Notes: generated by a model from the letters alone, not told the origin. A stretch of 43,286 nucleotides of DNA from an uncultured Alphaproteobacteria bacterium (GCA_903937405.1 CAIZZE010000042.1:1-43286); one strand, 5' to 3'; shown: positions 17,184 through 25,956, numbered from the stretch's first letter. Translations and numbers: made by a program.

Positions 17184-18887
17184 ATGGCAGCATCATCAAC
17201 TAATGTCGAGATTGGCGCTCGACTCATAGAAAAGAAGGTTATCTCAGAAGATCAACTAACAATCGCCCTAAAAGAACAAGCGCGCCTGAAAGGTGCAAAG
17301 ACCGTTGGTGCGATTTTGGTTGCAATGGGATTTATTTCCGAGGGTGCACTTGGGGAAATTTTAAATGAATCAACTGGTATCAAAAAATTTGATATTAAGT
17401 CTTCAATCATTGATGCAAAATTAGTAAAAAAAGTTCCTAAAGAATTTGCCGTTCACAATAAATTAATTCCGGTTTCATACACTCACGATTCAATAACTCT
17501 AGGCATGTCCGACGTTTTTGACATTGTGGCGATTGACCAAGTGCGTCGTTATTTCCCGCCAAATTTTCGCATTAATCCAGTTTATGTTGCTGAAGTAGAT
17601 ATCTTACAAGCGATAGATCAATATTACGATTATGAGATGTCGATCGAGGGTATTTTAAGAGAGATCGAAGGCAGCGCTGGTAAAAATATTAATGACGAAA
17701 CGCAACTTCGCGGTGATTATAAATCGCCAATGGTTCGTTTAGTAGATGCAATTTTAACCGATGCGGTGCACCGTGGCTCATCAGATTTACACTTTGAGCC
17801 AGAAAATCTTTTTCTTAGAATTCGTTACAGAATTGACGGAAAAATGGCGCAAGTGCGCTCTATTCACAAAGATTATTGGTCGGCAATTGCGGTTCGTATT
17901 AAAATCATGTCGGGCATGAATATTGCAGAAAGTCGCAAAGCGCAAGATGGTCGTATTAATTCAGAAATTCTAGGAAGAAAAATTGACTTTCGTGTTTCAA
18001 CTCAACCAACAATTTACAGCGAAAATATCGTGATGCGTATTTTGGATGAAAAATCATCCATTTTGTCGCTCGATAAACTTGGTTTTTCAGAACATAGTAT
18101 CAATTTGTTAAAGAAGGTGGTGCAACGTCCGGAGGGTGTAATTATTCTTACTGGTCCTACGGGTTCTGGTAAAACTACTACTCTTTACACAATTCTAAGC
18201 TACATCAACTCGATCGATAAAAACATCATGACTCTCGAAGATCCGGTGGAATATCACATTCCATTAATTCGTCAGTCAAATATCAGAACCGACCTTGGCA
18301 TGGATTTTGCATCAGGGATTAAAGCTTTGCTACGTCAAGATCCCGACGTAATTCTAGTCGGCGAAATTCGTGATAAAGATACAGCGATTGCTGCAATTCA
18401 AGCTGCGATGACGGGTCACCAAGTATATAGTTCGCTTCACACAAACGACGCTTTGGCAGCGATTCCGCGTTTGATGAATATTGGCGTGCCAAATTATTTA
18501 ATGGCCGGATCATTGATTTGTATAGTTGGACAACGTCTTGCTAGAAAATTATGTCCACATTGTAAGAAAGAGCAGCCACTCGATGCTTTTGAAAAAAGAC
18601 TTTTAGGCCCAAAACATAGTAATATTACCAAGCTTTTCAAAGCTGTGGGCTGTGAAAAATGCCGCAGCGGTTATAAAGGTCGCGTAGTAGTTTGCGAGCT
18701 TCTGCCTTTTGACCGCGAACTTGACGAACTAGTTGTAAACGAAGCCAGTCGTAAAGAACTGTTAGCCCATGCTTTAAAAGAAGGCTTTGTACCAATGGTT
18801 GAAGATGGTATTGAAAAAGTACTTGCCGGAATTACTGATTTAAAAGAATTGATGAGGGTGGTTGATATGACTGATAGGATGAACTAA
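17184..18887 (+). CDS. GspE/PilB-family type II secretion or type IV pilus assembly ATPase
   Basis: This cytoplasmic hexameric ATPase drives pilus or pseudopilus assembly. Its 567 residues comprise an N-terminal MshEN-like domain (about 1-150), then the core with Walker A GPTGSGKT at 324-331, the Asp box LEDPVEYHIP at 351-360, Walker B DVILVGEIRD at 388-397, and a four-cysteine zinc site (Cys457, Cys460, Cys490, Cys493) typical of GspE and PilB but absent from PilT retraction ATPases. No other secretion genes are adjacent. With the prepilin-like protein at 4001 it suggests a dispersed type IV filament system. PilB and GspE cannot be separated on sequence alone. Confidence 0.93.
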   Translation: MAASSTNVEIGARLIEKKVISEDQLTIALKEQARLKGAKTVGAILVAMGFISEGALGEILNESTGIKKFDIKSSIIDAKLVKKVPKEFAVHNKLIPVSYTHDSITLGMSDVFDIVAIDQVRRYFPPNFRINPVYVAEVDILQAIDQYYDYEMSIEGILREIEGSAGKNINDETQLRGDYKSPMVRLVDAILTDAVHRGSSDLHFEPENLFLRIRYRIDGKMAQVRSIHKDYWSAIAVRIKIMSGMNIAESRKAQDGRINSEILGRKIDFRVSTQPTIYSENIVMRILDEKSSILSLDKLGFSEHSINLLKKVVQRPEGVIILTGPTGSGKTTTLYTILSYINSIDKNIMTLEDPVEYHIPLIRQSNIRTDLGMDFASGIKALLRQDPDVILVGEIRDKDTAIAAIQAAMTGHQVYSSLHTNDALAAIPRLMNIGVPNYLMAGSLICIVGQRLARKLCPHCKKEQPLDAFEKRLLGPKHSNITKLFKAVGCEKCRSGYKGRVVVCELLPFDRELDELVVNEASRKELLAHALKEGFVPMVEDGIEKVLAGITDLKELMRVVDMTDRMN

Positions 18888-18940
18888 ATATATGTAATCT
18901 CTTAGTTCGCCCTTCTTTAAAAAAATCTAAAAATCCAAAA

Positions 18941-19408
18941 ATGACCAGACTTTCAAAATCTAACAAACCTCTCGAAGAAAAATTTTCTGACTTCTCAAAA
19001 ACATTCATCGGCAAGCCTTATGTTGCAAGAACTGATGACATTATCGTTACAGTTTGGCCGGAATTTGTCGACAGCAAATCCAGCATAATCGGCGATCTTT
19101 ATATTTGGGCTTATCATGTACGCCTCGACAATAAAAAAACCGAATCAGTTAAATTAACTAGCCGCTATTGGCGCATTATTGATGAACAAGGTGTCGTGCA
19201 AGAAGTTAATGGCGAAGGCGTTGTCGGCGAACAACCTACAATCGCGGCGGGCGCTTCTTATCAATATTCCAGCGGTGTACATTTGCGCTGTCCTTCTGGA
19301 ATCATGACTGGAACTTATCAGATGCAAAAAAATAACCTTGAGAGTTTTGAAGTTAAAATTCCGACTTTTTCCTTGGATGTTCCGAGCATAAAAAGCGTAA
19401 TCAATTAA
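18941..19408 (+). CDS. apaG: ApaG domain protein
   Basis: ApaG is a small immunoglobulin-like beta-sandwich protein linked in enterobacteria to cobalt/magnesium sensitivity and Ap4A metabolism; its biochemical role is unsettled. The 155-residue product shows the family core: YIWAYHVRLDN, LTSRYWRIIDEQGVVQEVNGEG, VVGEQPTIAAGASYQYSSG and GTYQM. The glycine pattern NGEGVVGEQP is the GxGxxG-like motif of the family. It is longer at the N terminus than the usual 125 residues by about 25 residues. The gene is followed after four bases by tsaB on the same strand. Confidence 0.93.
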   Translation: MTRLSKSNKPLEEKFSDFSKTFIGKPYVARTDDIIVTVWPEFVDSKSSIIGDLYIWAYHVRLDNKKTESVKLTSRYWRIIDEQGVVQEVNGEGVVGEQPTIAAGASYQYSSGVHLRCPSGIMTGTYQMQKNNLESFEVKIPTFSLDVPSIKSVIN

Positions 19409-19412
19409 TTTT

Positions 19413-20063
19413 GTGACCCTGATTCTAGCCTTTGATACCAGCGCTTCCGGCTTTTCTGTCGCTTTACTCGCGGATAAAAAAATCCTGTCCAAAACTGTAA
19501 TTTCTGAAAGCGGAAAACAATCAGAGCTATTAATTCCAGAAATCGAAAAAATTCTGCTTCAAAATAAAATCTGGTATCAGAATTTAGGTTTAATTGCCAC
19601 CACCAACGGCCCCGGCAGTTTCACCGGCACCAGAATTGGTCTTTCTGCCGCTCGCACTTTAAAACTTTCAACCAACCTACCTTTAATTTTAGTAAATTCC
19701 TGCGAGGCAATTGCCTATAAATATCGCGAGAAAAGTGAGAAAGTTTTTGTTTTACTTGATGCCAAAGCTGGTGATTTTTTTTATGCGGAATATGGAAAAC
19801 AGCCAGATCTAGCAAGGCTTGAAGATCTACACCAAATATTTCCCAAAGAAAAATTTTTCCTTTGCGGTTCAGGCAAAAAAATCGCCGCTGAAATTTTAGA
19901 AAAAGAAAATTACGATTTTGAAATGTCGCAGGAAGAAGATGAAATCGAAGCTGATTTAATCGCGCTTTTGGCGTTAGAAAAATTTACAAAAAACAATAAA
20001 GATTCAGAAAATTTAGAACCAATTTATCTTAGAGCGCCAAGAATTACCGAAAGGAAAAAATAA
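19413..20063 (+). CDS. tsaB: tRNA threonylcarbamoyladenosine biosynthesis protein TsaB
   Basis: TsaB partners TsaD and TsaE to place the t6A modification at A37 of ANN-decoding tRNAs. The start is GTG at 19413, four bases past the apaG stop. The 216-residue protein has the ASKHA-fold N terminus LILAFDTSASGFSVAL, then SELLIPEIEKIL and NGPGSFTGTRIGLSAARTL, which are diagnostic for TsaB/YeaZ. Residues 60-80 hold the dimer/TsaD-contact helix. In many relatives rimI follows; here the tRNA-Cys gene lies on the opposite strand instead. The C-terminal EPIYLRAPRITERKK is also typical. Confidence 0.95.
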   Translation: MTLILAFDTSASGFSVALLADKKILSKTVISESGKQSELLIPEIEKILLQNKIWYQNLGLIATTNGPGSFTGTRIGLSAARTLKLSTNLPLILVNSCEAIAYKYREKSEKVFVLLDAKAGDFFYAEYGKQPDLARLEDLHQIFPKEKFFLCGSGKKIAAEILEKENYDFEMSQEEDEIEADLIALLALEKFTKNNKDSENLEPIYLRAPRITERKK

Positions 20064-20069
20064 AAAAAG

Positions 20070-20144
20070 TGGAGGCCGGGGTCGGAATCGAACCGACGGA
20101 TAAAAGCTTTGCAGGCTCTTGCATTACCACTTTGCTACCCAGCC
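20070..20144 (-). tRNA. tRNA-Cys (anticodon GCA), CCA encoded
   Basis: The minus strand folds into a standard 75-base tRNA. The acceptor stem is GGCTGGG with CCCGGCC (one T-G wobble), the anticodon stem is AGAGC/GCTTT around the loop CTGCAAA with GCA as anticodon, and the T arm carries GGTTCGATTCC. The discriminator base is T (U73), the identity element of tRNA-Cys, followed by an encoded CCA. It is convergent with tsaB, ending six bases from its stop. Confidence 0.97.
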
Positions 20145-20279
20145 ATTTTGAAATGGAGATTTTTTCTAAAACGAAGAAAATACAATCTAAGAAGCAATTC
20201 CAAGATTACAAGTTCTTCACTTATAAAAAGTTCAAAAGTAAAAATGCTGCATCAATTTATAAAAAATAAAAAATTTTAA

Positions 20280-21500
20280 ATGGCTCACAATTTATACTCA
20301 CAGTCTTTCAAAAATATTTCTTCTGCGAAAGATTTAAAAAAATTTGAAACCGCCTGCAAAAAATCAACCGAGGTTTTACGCAGTGAAATCAAGGCTTCGA
20401 AGCTGGCTTCAATTGATGTTATTTTTGATAAAAACGACTTAAAACAATTTACAAAATTCTCTAAACAAATCTCTGCTTACAAAAAAATTCTGGTTTTGGG
20501 TGTTGGCGGCTCAAGCTTGGGCGGCAAAACTTTGAGTGCGCTGAAATTTCAAAATAAACTGGAATTTCTCGAATCAATTGATTCAACCACCGTTAAAAAT
20601 TGTCTGACTAAAATTGATTTAAGAAATACATTTTTTTTGGTTATCAGCAAATCTGGCGAAACTATTGAAACCATCTGTCAAACCTTGATAATATTGGATG
20701 AAATCAAGAAGGCAAAAATACAAAACTTCGCTTCGCAATTTTTATTTATCACCGAATCCGAAACCAATTCTTTAGCTAAAATCGCCAAAAAAATCGGCGC
20801 TGAAATTACTTTCCATTCCAACAAAATCGGCGGCAGATATTCCTGCTTTTCCATCGTCGGTCTTTTGCCGGCTCTTCTTGCTGGGCTTGATGCTAAAAAA
20901 ATCAGAAATGGCGCTAAAAAAGTTTTGGAAGATTTTTTAAAAACCAATGAAATCAGCAATTCCTGTGCAATTCAATTGGACCTTTACGAGCAAGGCTTCT
21001 CCAACAATGTTATCATGCCTTACATTGATAATTTAAAAAATTTTACTGATTGGTATCGCCAACTTTGGGCTGAATCTTTAGGCAAAAATAATTTTGGTTC
21101 AGTTCCGATCAATTCGATGGGAACCATTGACCAGCATAGTCAATTACAACTTTATCTTGAAGGACCGAAAGATAAATTTTTCACTTTCTTAACAGAAAAA
21201 AACTCTCCTTATAATTTTAAAATCAAGGATTTGCCTGGTTGCAAAACCTTATTTGGCGGCAAGAAATTAGGTGACATCGTCAAAGTTGAGCAAGAAACTA
21301 CAATTGAAGTTTTAAACCGTAAAAAATTGCCGATTCGGATTTTTGAAATTGAAAATCTCGATGAAGAAGTTTTAGGCGGATTGATGATGCAAATGTTTTT
21401 AGAAACAATTTTGATTGCTTATGTGAAGGAAATTAATCCATTTGACCAGCCGGCGGTGGAGTTGCGTAAGGAATTAGCGAAGAAGATTTTGGATAAATAG
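20280..21500 (+). CDS. pgi: Glucose-6-phosphate isomerase (short form)
   Basis: Pgi interconverts glucose-6-phosphate and fructose-6-phosphate. The 406-residue protein is shorter than the roughly 550-residue enterobacterial enzyme but matches the compact forms of several alphaproteobacteria. Sugar-phosphate-binding motifs are VLGVGGSSLGGKTL near residues 74-87 and VISKSGETIET near 121-131. Later, GSVPINSMGTIDQHSQLQLYLEGP contains the catalytic region, with a conserved QHSQ-like segment. Together with gpmI at 39672 it indicates a working glycolytic or gluconeogenic route, unlike Rickettsia. dsbB follows after 19 bases on the same strand. Confidence 0.93.
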   Translation: MAHNLYSQSFKNISSAKDLKKFETACKKSTEVLRSEIKASKLASIDVIFDKNDLKQFTKFSKQISAYKKILVLGVGGSSLGGKTLSALKFQNKLEFLESIDSTTVKNCLTKIDLRNTFFLVISKSGETIETICQTLIILDEIKKAKIQNFASQFLFITESETNSLAKIAKKIGAEITFHSNKIGGRYSCFSIVGLLPALLAGLDAKKIRNGAKKVLEDFLKTNEISNSCAIQLDLYEQGFSNNVIMPYIDNLKNFTDWYRQLWAESLGKNNFGSVPINSMGTIDQHSQLQLYLEGPKDKFFTFLTEKNSPYNFKIKDLPGCKTLFGGKKLGDIVKVEQETTIEVLNRKKLPIRIFEIENLDEEVLGGLMMQMFLETILIAYVKEINPFDQPAVELRKELAKKILDK

Positions 21501-21519
21501 AATTTAAATCATCGAACAA

Positions 21520-22059
21520 ATGAAAAATATCAAAAAAGAACCTCTATTATTTCTTTTATTAGGCTCAATTTCTGCTCTAACTTTTGCCTACATCTCACAA
21601 TATGTCTTCGATTATCAGCCTTGCATTTTATGCCTTTACCAACGCAAACCTTTTTTTGCTGTAATCGCGCTTAGCCTTATCGCGCTTACCTTCCTAAAAA
21701 GCAAAAAGGCAAAAAAAATCTCGTTTTTCTGCTGCGTTATTTTTCTATTAATTAATTGCTGCATCGCTTTCTACCATGTCGGAGTCGAGAAAAAAATATT
21801 TCGCGGTCCTAGCACTTGCTCATCAGAAAATTTAAATGAAATCAACAATCTACAAGATCTTGAAAAAGCTTTGATGAAAACCAAAGCCATCAGATGCGAT
21901 CAACCAAGTTTTGTATTTCTTGGACTTTCAATGGCAGCTTGGAATTTTAGTTACTGTTTGGCGTTGATTCTATTAAGTTTAACTTTCTTTCGATCACCTC
22001 TTTTGGCTTCGCCAAAGTTGTACAATAACGCTTCGAACAATCGGTCAGCAAAGCATTAA
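21520..22059 (+). CDS. dsbB: Disulfide bond formation protein DsbB
   Basis: DsbB reoxidises periplasmic DsbA and passes the electrons to quinone. The 179-residue protein has four membrane helices. The first redox pair is Cys35-Ile-Leu-Cys38, followed directly by the LYQRK quinone-site motif. The second periplasmic loop holds Cys100 (PSTCSS) and Cys126 (IRCDQPS). The last 20 residues after helix 4 (about 160-179) are polar and overlap the 3' end of the convergent binding-protein gene by 113 bases. dsbA is not in the window. Confidence 0.94.
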   Translation: MKNIKKEPLLFLLLGSISALTFAYISQYVFDYQPCILCLYQRKPFFAVIALSLIALTFLKSKKAKKISFFCCVIFLLINCCIAFYHVGVEKKIFRGPSTCSSENLNEINNLQDLEKALMKTKAIRCDQPSFVFLGLSMAAWNFSYCLALILLSLTFFRSPLLASPKLYNNASNNRSAKH

Positions 22060-22933
22060 CCGTTGTTTCAAAAAGCTGGAAAATGTCTTGGCTATTAGCT
22101 CCAGCGCCAATCGTGAAAGGTAGCCAAACCACTCTTATTTTAGTTTTATCTCTCATCCAAAGCAGCGTTTTCTTATCTTCGTAACCTCCAAAAATTATTG
22201 CCTCAACCGGATTAGTTCTAAGATTTTGTATTACTTGATTTAACATTACCTGATCTGCTTTAGCGCCAGTTGTAGGATCGCGCAGCGTGATTATTTGTAG
22301 CCCCAGCCATTCTGCTAAAGTTGACCAAGAATTATCATTAGCAATAAACTTCAAGCCTTTAAGTGGTTCGGCCTTGAGTTCCCATCTTAAAATTGCCTTA
22401 TTCCACTTTGTTATAAAACTGTCATAATTGGCTTGGTAAGCTATTGAATTAAGCGGATCGATAATCTTGATGCGCCGTGTAAATTCAGCAGCAATCTTGG
22501 CAATATAATGTGGATTTAAATGAACACGCTCGCCCTTCCATAAATAACCAAGCTGATTGGGGCGATCAACTATCATGCCTTGTGGGATCTGTTTTTTACC
22601 GACATATTCCGACGCATAAAGCATAGTGATTTCACCAGGTAAAAATTTAAAATTGGCACTACTGTTTATCAAATAATTAATCCATTTCGATTCCAGATCA
22701 TTGCCACTGCAAAACATCATATCAGCACCGCGCGCAATTGAAACCAGAGGTGTTTTAACTATTACATTACGCGGATTTTGACTGGAATTTGTTGCAGTTA
22801 TTATATCAGCTTTGGTCTTTACAATTTGCTTGGCAACACCCGCCCATTCTGGCTCGCAGGCCAGAATTGTAACTCTTGCTTCGGCATTAGCTCCAACCAA
22901 AATAAAGCCCAAAATTAAAAGAATTTTTTTCAT
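21947..22933 (-). CDS. Zinc/manganese-type ABC substrate-binding protein
   Basis: The 328-residue product has a signal peptide (MKKILLILGFILVGANAEA) and the cluster A-I metal-binding protein fold, with ILACEPEWAGVAKQI, SIARGADMMFCSGNDLESKW, the NPHYIAKIA motif at 140-148 and a C-terminal half with WLGLQIITLRDPTTGAK. Of the usual ligand histidines, His142 in NPH is present. The first one, expected in QxPH, is replaced (QNPR, Arg55), and the third region reads NDNSWSTLAEWLGL without an obvious His. Binding of a free metal ion may therefore be altered. It abuts tonB, sharing its operon with the receptor. No ABC ATPase or permease is adjacent. Confidence 0.83.
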   Translation of the reverse strand: MKKILLILGFILVGANAEARVTILACEPEWAGVAKQIVKTKADIITATNSSQNPRNVIVKTPLVSIARGADMMFCSGNDLESKWINYLINSSANFKFLPGEITMLYASEYVGKKQIPQGMIVDRPNQLGYLWKGERVHLNPHYIAKIAAEFTRRIKIIDPLNSIAYQANYDSFITKWNKAILRWELKAEPLKGLKFIANDNSWSTLAEWLGLQIITLRDPTTGAKADQVMLNQVIQNLRTNPVEAIIFGGYEDKKTLLWMRDKTKIRVVWLPFTIGAGANSQDIFQLFETTVNALLTDCSKRYCTTLAKPKEVIERKLNLIESTPNSN

Positions 22934-23443
22934 CTATTGTACCGAAAAATTAACTCGAATTTCTTGCGTAGAATCAATTGAACTAGAAGAAAATTTCCAA
23001 TTCTTCAAGCTCTTTAAAAGAAGATGATTGAGCCTTGGATTGGCACAAGGCTTGATTAAATCAACCTTTGAAACTGTACCATCACTTGCAATATAAAATC
23101 GCGCCACCGCGCTGCTTTCAAAAGCTTCTTGCCGCAAATCATCGGGAATTTGCGGCAAGGGATTGTAAATTGGTTCAACTTTTTGCGAAGCTGCGTCAGT
23201 CGAATCTTGCGCAGATTTTTCATGAAAATGCAGAAAAGTTTCTTTCTGATTTTTTTGCGGCTTTAAATCGTAATGTTTACTTGATTTTTTTTCCTGCGCC
23301 GCCGGATTAGAATTAATAATATTTATAACCGAAACCGGCGGAATTTCAGTTTCTTTAGCAAGCGAAAAAAACAGCGCCGCAAAAAGCAGCCCATGAATCG
23401 CCAATGCCAAAGAAAAACTGAAAAAATTATTTCGCATTATCAA
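22934..23443 (-). CDS. TonB-family energy-transducing protein
   Basis: TonB links proton-motive force at the inner membrane to outer-membrane receptors. The 169-residue product has one N-terminal membrane helix (about 8-27), a basic and Gln/Ser/Lys-rich periplasmic spacer (40-85), and a C-terminal TonB domain at about 92-169 (LPQIPDDLRQEAFESSAVARFYIASDGTVSKVDLIKP). The SHLS-type residues of classical TonB, such as a His in the helix (AIHGLLF), are visible. It overlaps the receptor gene by four bases and abuts the binding-protein gene, so it is probably dedicated to that receptor. Start could be Met1 or Met3. Confidence 0.87.
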   Translation of the reverse strand: MIMRNNFFSFSLALAIHGLLFAALFFSLAKETEIPPVSVINIINSNPAAQEKKSSKHYDLKPQKNQKETFLHFHEKSAQDSTDAASQKVEPIYNPLPQIPDDLRQEAFESSAVARFYIASDGTVSKVDLIKPCANPRLNHLLLKSLKNWKFSSSSIDSTQEIRVNFSVQ

Positions 23444-25515
23444 AATGATTTGGAGGCAATGAAATAAAGCGTGCGGCGTTGAGCAAATTGCGATGCTGAA
23501 ATACCAATTCCTGAACCGTTAGAATATTGATAAACTTCATCAAGCAAGTTGAGCATCGATAAACGCATATTTATTTTTCCAGCAACAGGAATTGTAAAAT
23601 CACGCGCCACGCTGGCATTAATAGTCCAGTAAGATGGCATAGTATTTTTATTATTGTCGCCAGTTCGTAGACCAGATCCAAATAAAGCATCGGCACTTAG
23701 TTTAGTTCCCTGTAAAACATAAGAAGAGCCAATTGAAGCAGTGTAATTCTGCACATGATCCAGAGTAACATAATTATTAGCAATATAACTCAACTCTTCT
23801 GAATCGTGAATATATTGACCGGAAACAATATTTTTTCCGTAAGCTCTTTGGGTTGCTAAATTTAAATAGGCTCCAAAATCATTTTCTTGATAATCTGCCT
23901 TAAACTCCAAACCATAAGCCTTGCCACGCTGATAATTAAACGGAGCGTAGATTAAAGAATTACCAAATTGATGTTCATCAAGCAGATTCTTAATCTGCTT
24001 GTAATAGCCGTCCAAAGCCAGAGTCAGATTTTTAGTTGCTTTATGCGAAATTCCTAAATCGAAATAATGAGTACGCTCAGCTTTAACTTTACTGTTATTT
24101 TCACTTTCTGAAGCATTGCTGGTATCGGCAAATTTGCTACGCGTAGTTTCAGAAATTGCTGAAGTCGGCGGCGGAGTAAAATAGCGCGAATATCCGGCAT
24201 GAATTTTAGTCGCTTTACTTAAATCATAAACAGCGCCAAATCTTGGACTTAACTGCCATTCATTAACATAAGAACGCGACATATCAAAACGACCGCCATA
24301 ATTAATGGTTAATTTATCTGCTGCCTTCCATTCATTTTGCAAATAAGCTGAATAAAGCTGCGAGTTTTTTATACTTTTTTCATCAATACGACGCGCATCA
24401 GTTGAAATCGGATCTCCCGCCGCATCTAGGTCAAATACCCAATTTTCGCTATAGCTTTTAACTTCGTCATTACTGGCATAAAAACCGGTGCGCAAAGTAT
24501 TTTTATTATTCAACTCGTAGCTAAAATCACTTTGGATACCATTGGCGAAACTGCTGCGATCAAGACTTGAAGCAATGCCGTTAAAAATCAAATCGCCGTC
24601 ATGATCGGGATTAAACTGTAAGTCGCTATATCGAGTAAAAAGGGAAATCTGATAGTCAACATCAGAATCCGAAACACCTTGAAGCGAGGCAACAGCAAAG
24701 CGGCTGGCTTCTTTTTGTCTCTGGTTTAAATAATTAGAATCAGAAGTGGCATTAGTTAAGCTGTAAGCGGCTTCCTGATTTGGATTATTAGGGATTTCAA
24801 AACGATTTGTTGCATTTGAAACAATAAAACTCAGACGCTTTGAAGCATCAATAATGTAAGAAAAATATCCAAAAACATTATCTTGCGAAGTATCGTTGTG
24901 ATTAGAATTTCGCGCTGCAGTTGTCGATTCAATGCCACGCGAATTTTGCATGTAAGTTGCGTTTACATAATAATCTAAATTACCTTTGGCACCACCAACT
25001 TGCTGGTTCAAACGCAACATATCATTACCGCCAACAGTAACTTCAGAACGACCACCCTTTAAAGATGCGCCGCTTTTAGTTTTAATATCAACAACACCTG
25101 CGGTTCTCAAACCATATTGCGCTGGCATTGCGCCGGTTAGAAAATCGACCGATTTGGCGAAATGCGTGTCAAGACTTTGACCAAAACCATTTACACCTTC
25201 GGGTAACATCACGCCATTAATGCGATATTGTAGGTTAGAGTGATCGCCCCGAACATGAACCTGATTTTGTGAATTAGCCACCACGCTTGGCGCACGCAAC
25301 AAAAGCTGATTAAGCGGAGTTGCTTCACCTTGCGGCAAATTCTCAATATCTTTTTGGTCAAAAGAAAATGAGCTACTACCAGTTTTTGGCGATAAATTAT
25401 TGCGGGAATTATCGAGTTTTTTTGCGGTGATTTCGTAGTTCCAAACTTCGTTAGAAGCAAATGCTGTAGTGGTTAAGAAGCCAAAAAACAGCGCAAGAGT
25501 AAATGATTTTTTCAT
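23440..25515 (-). CDS. TonB-dependent outer-membrane receptor
   Basis: The 691-residue product has a signal peptide (MKKSFTLALFFGFLTTTAFA), a plug domain at about 45-160 (DIENLPQGEATPLNQLLLRAP, then VHVRGDHSNLQYRINGVMLP and VVDIKTKSG), and a 22-strand barrel that ends LYFIASKSF with the terminal Phe. The plug sequence is of the kind seen in cobalamin, zinc and other non-siderophore receptors. The substrate is inferred to be a metal or metal chelate, because tonB and a zinc-type binding protein follow and a CxxC/His-rich small protein precedes it. Zinc is the most likely, but copper or a metallophore is possible. Confidence 0.93.
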   Translation of the reverse strand: MKKSFTLALFFGFLTTTAFASNEVWNYEITAKKLDNSRNNLSPKTGSSSFSFDQKDIENLPQGEATPLNQLLLRAPSVVANSQNQVHVRGDHSNLQYRINGVMLPEGVNGFGQSLDTHFAKSVDFLTGAMPAQYGLRTAGVVDIKTKSGASLKGGRSEVTVGGNDMLRLNQQVGGAKGNLDYYVNATYMQNSRGIESTTAARNSNHNDTSQDNVFGYFSYIIDASKRLSFIVSNATNRFEIPNNPNQEAAYSLTNATSDSNYLNQRQKEASRFAVASLQGVSDSDVDYQISLFTRYSDLQFNPDHDGDLIFNGIASSLDRSSFANGIQSDFSYELNNKNTLRTGFYASNDEVKSYSENWVFDLDAAGDPISTDARRIDEKSIKNSQLYSAYLQNEWKAADKLTINYGGRFDMSRSYVNEWQLSPRFGAVYDLSKATKIHAGYSRYFTPPPTSAISETTRSKFADTSNASESENNSKVKAERTHYFDLGISHKATKNLTLALDGYYKQIKNLLDEHQFGNSLIYAPFNYQRGKAYGLEFKADYQENDFGAYLNLATQRAYGKNIVSGQYIHDSEELSYIANNYVTLDHVQNYTASIGSSYVLQGTKLSADALFGSGLRTGDNNKNTMPSYWTINASVARDFTIPVAGKINMRLSMLNLLDEVYQYSNGSGIGISASQFAQRRTLYFIASKSF

Positions 25516-25516
25516 G

Positions 25517-25598
25517 AGTTATTTCTTTAAATTTAAATAAGAAATCTCGCGAGCAAAAAGTCGCAAAGATTTATTTTGATTTTATTTAAGAAATAACT
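25517..25598. repeat. 11-bp inverted repeat spanning the receptor leader
   Basis: AGTTATTTCTT at 25517-25527 is perfectly complementary to AAGAAATAACT at 25588-25598. The left arm abuts the receptor start codon and the right arm lies in the last codons of the upstream small gene. In the mRNA the two could pair and occlude the receptor start region, or form an operator-like site. This is a structural observation only. Confidence 0.4.
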
Positions 25599-25915
25599 GG
25601 CGGAGCGCGTGGGGCTTTGGAAGATAAAAGATAAGAAAGTTTTACACGGTTAAATTTGCGTAAAGCAAAAACCATGAAAAAAAACGCCGCATAAAATGCT
25701 AAATTTGGCGTTAATGAAATTTGGTTTTGAAAAGCGGAAAAACTGCACAAATAGCAATCATGCGTTTTATGAGAAGTTTTTTCCTGCGAAACCACATCAC
25801 TTTGATGCGAAAAACTATGCGCAAGCGAAGTGCTTCCGCCAACTACAAAAATAGATAGGAAGAAAAAAGCGCAGAGTTTTATAAATTTGGATTGGATTTT
25901 TAACTTAAACATCAA
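25586..25915 (-). CDS. Small CxxC membrane protein of DUF2946 type, first gene of the metal cassette
   Basis: The 109-residue product has an N-terminal hydrophobic segment (about 12-32), a short polar stretch rich in His with HDCYLCSF (two cysteines in a CxxC at about 53-56), a second hydrophobic segment (70-88) and a C-terminal tail SSKAPRAPPVIS. This arrangement of His/Cys loop, membrane helices and Pro/Arg tail resembles DUF2946 proteins, which often precede TonB-dependent receptors and have been linked to copper in some bacteria. I infer a metal-related role. It is the promoter-proximal gene, 70 bases upstream of the receptor, and is divergent from mlaE with a 41-base gap. Confidence 0.65.
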   Translation of the reverse strand: MMFKLKIQSKFIKLCAFFFLSIFVVGGSTSLAHSFSHQSDVVSQEKTSHKTHDCYLCSFSAFQNQISLTPNLAFYAAFFFMVFALRKFNRVKLSYLLSSKAPRAPPVIS

Positions 25916-25956
25916 AGCTGATTAAAATTATCCTTTTGCCAAAATCAATATAAATT

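Noticed and set aside
20069-20269. Plus-strand ORF beginning MEAGVGIEPTDKSFAGSC
   Set aside because: It is the antisense reading of the tRNA-Cys gene, a well-known spurious protein. The lysine-rich tail after 20153 has no recognisable features.
25916-25956. Zur or Fur operator between the CxxC gene and mlaE
   Set aside because: The 41-base gap is AT-rich but contains no recognisable dyad matching a Zur or Fur consensus.
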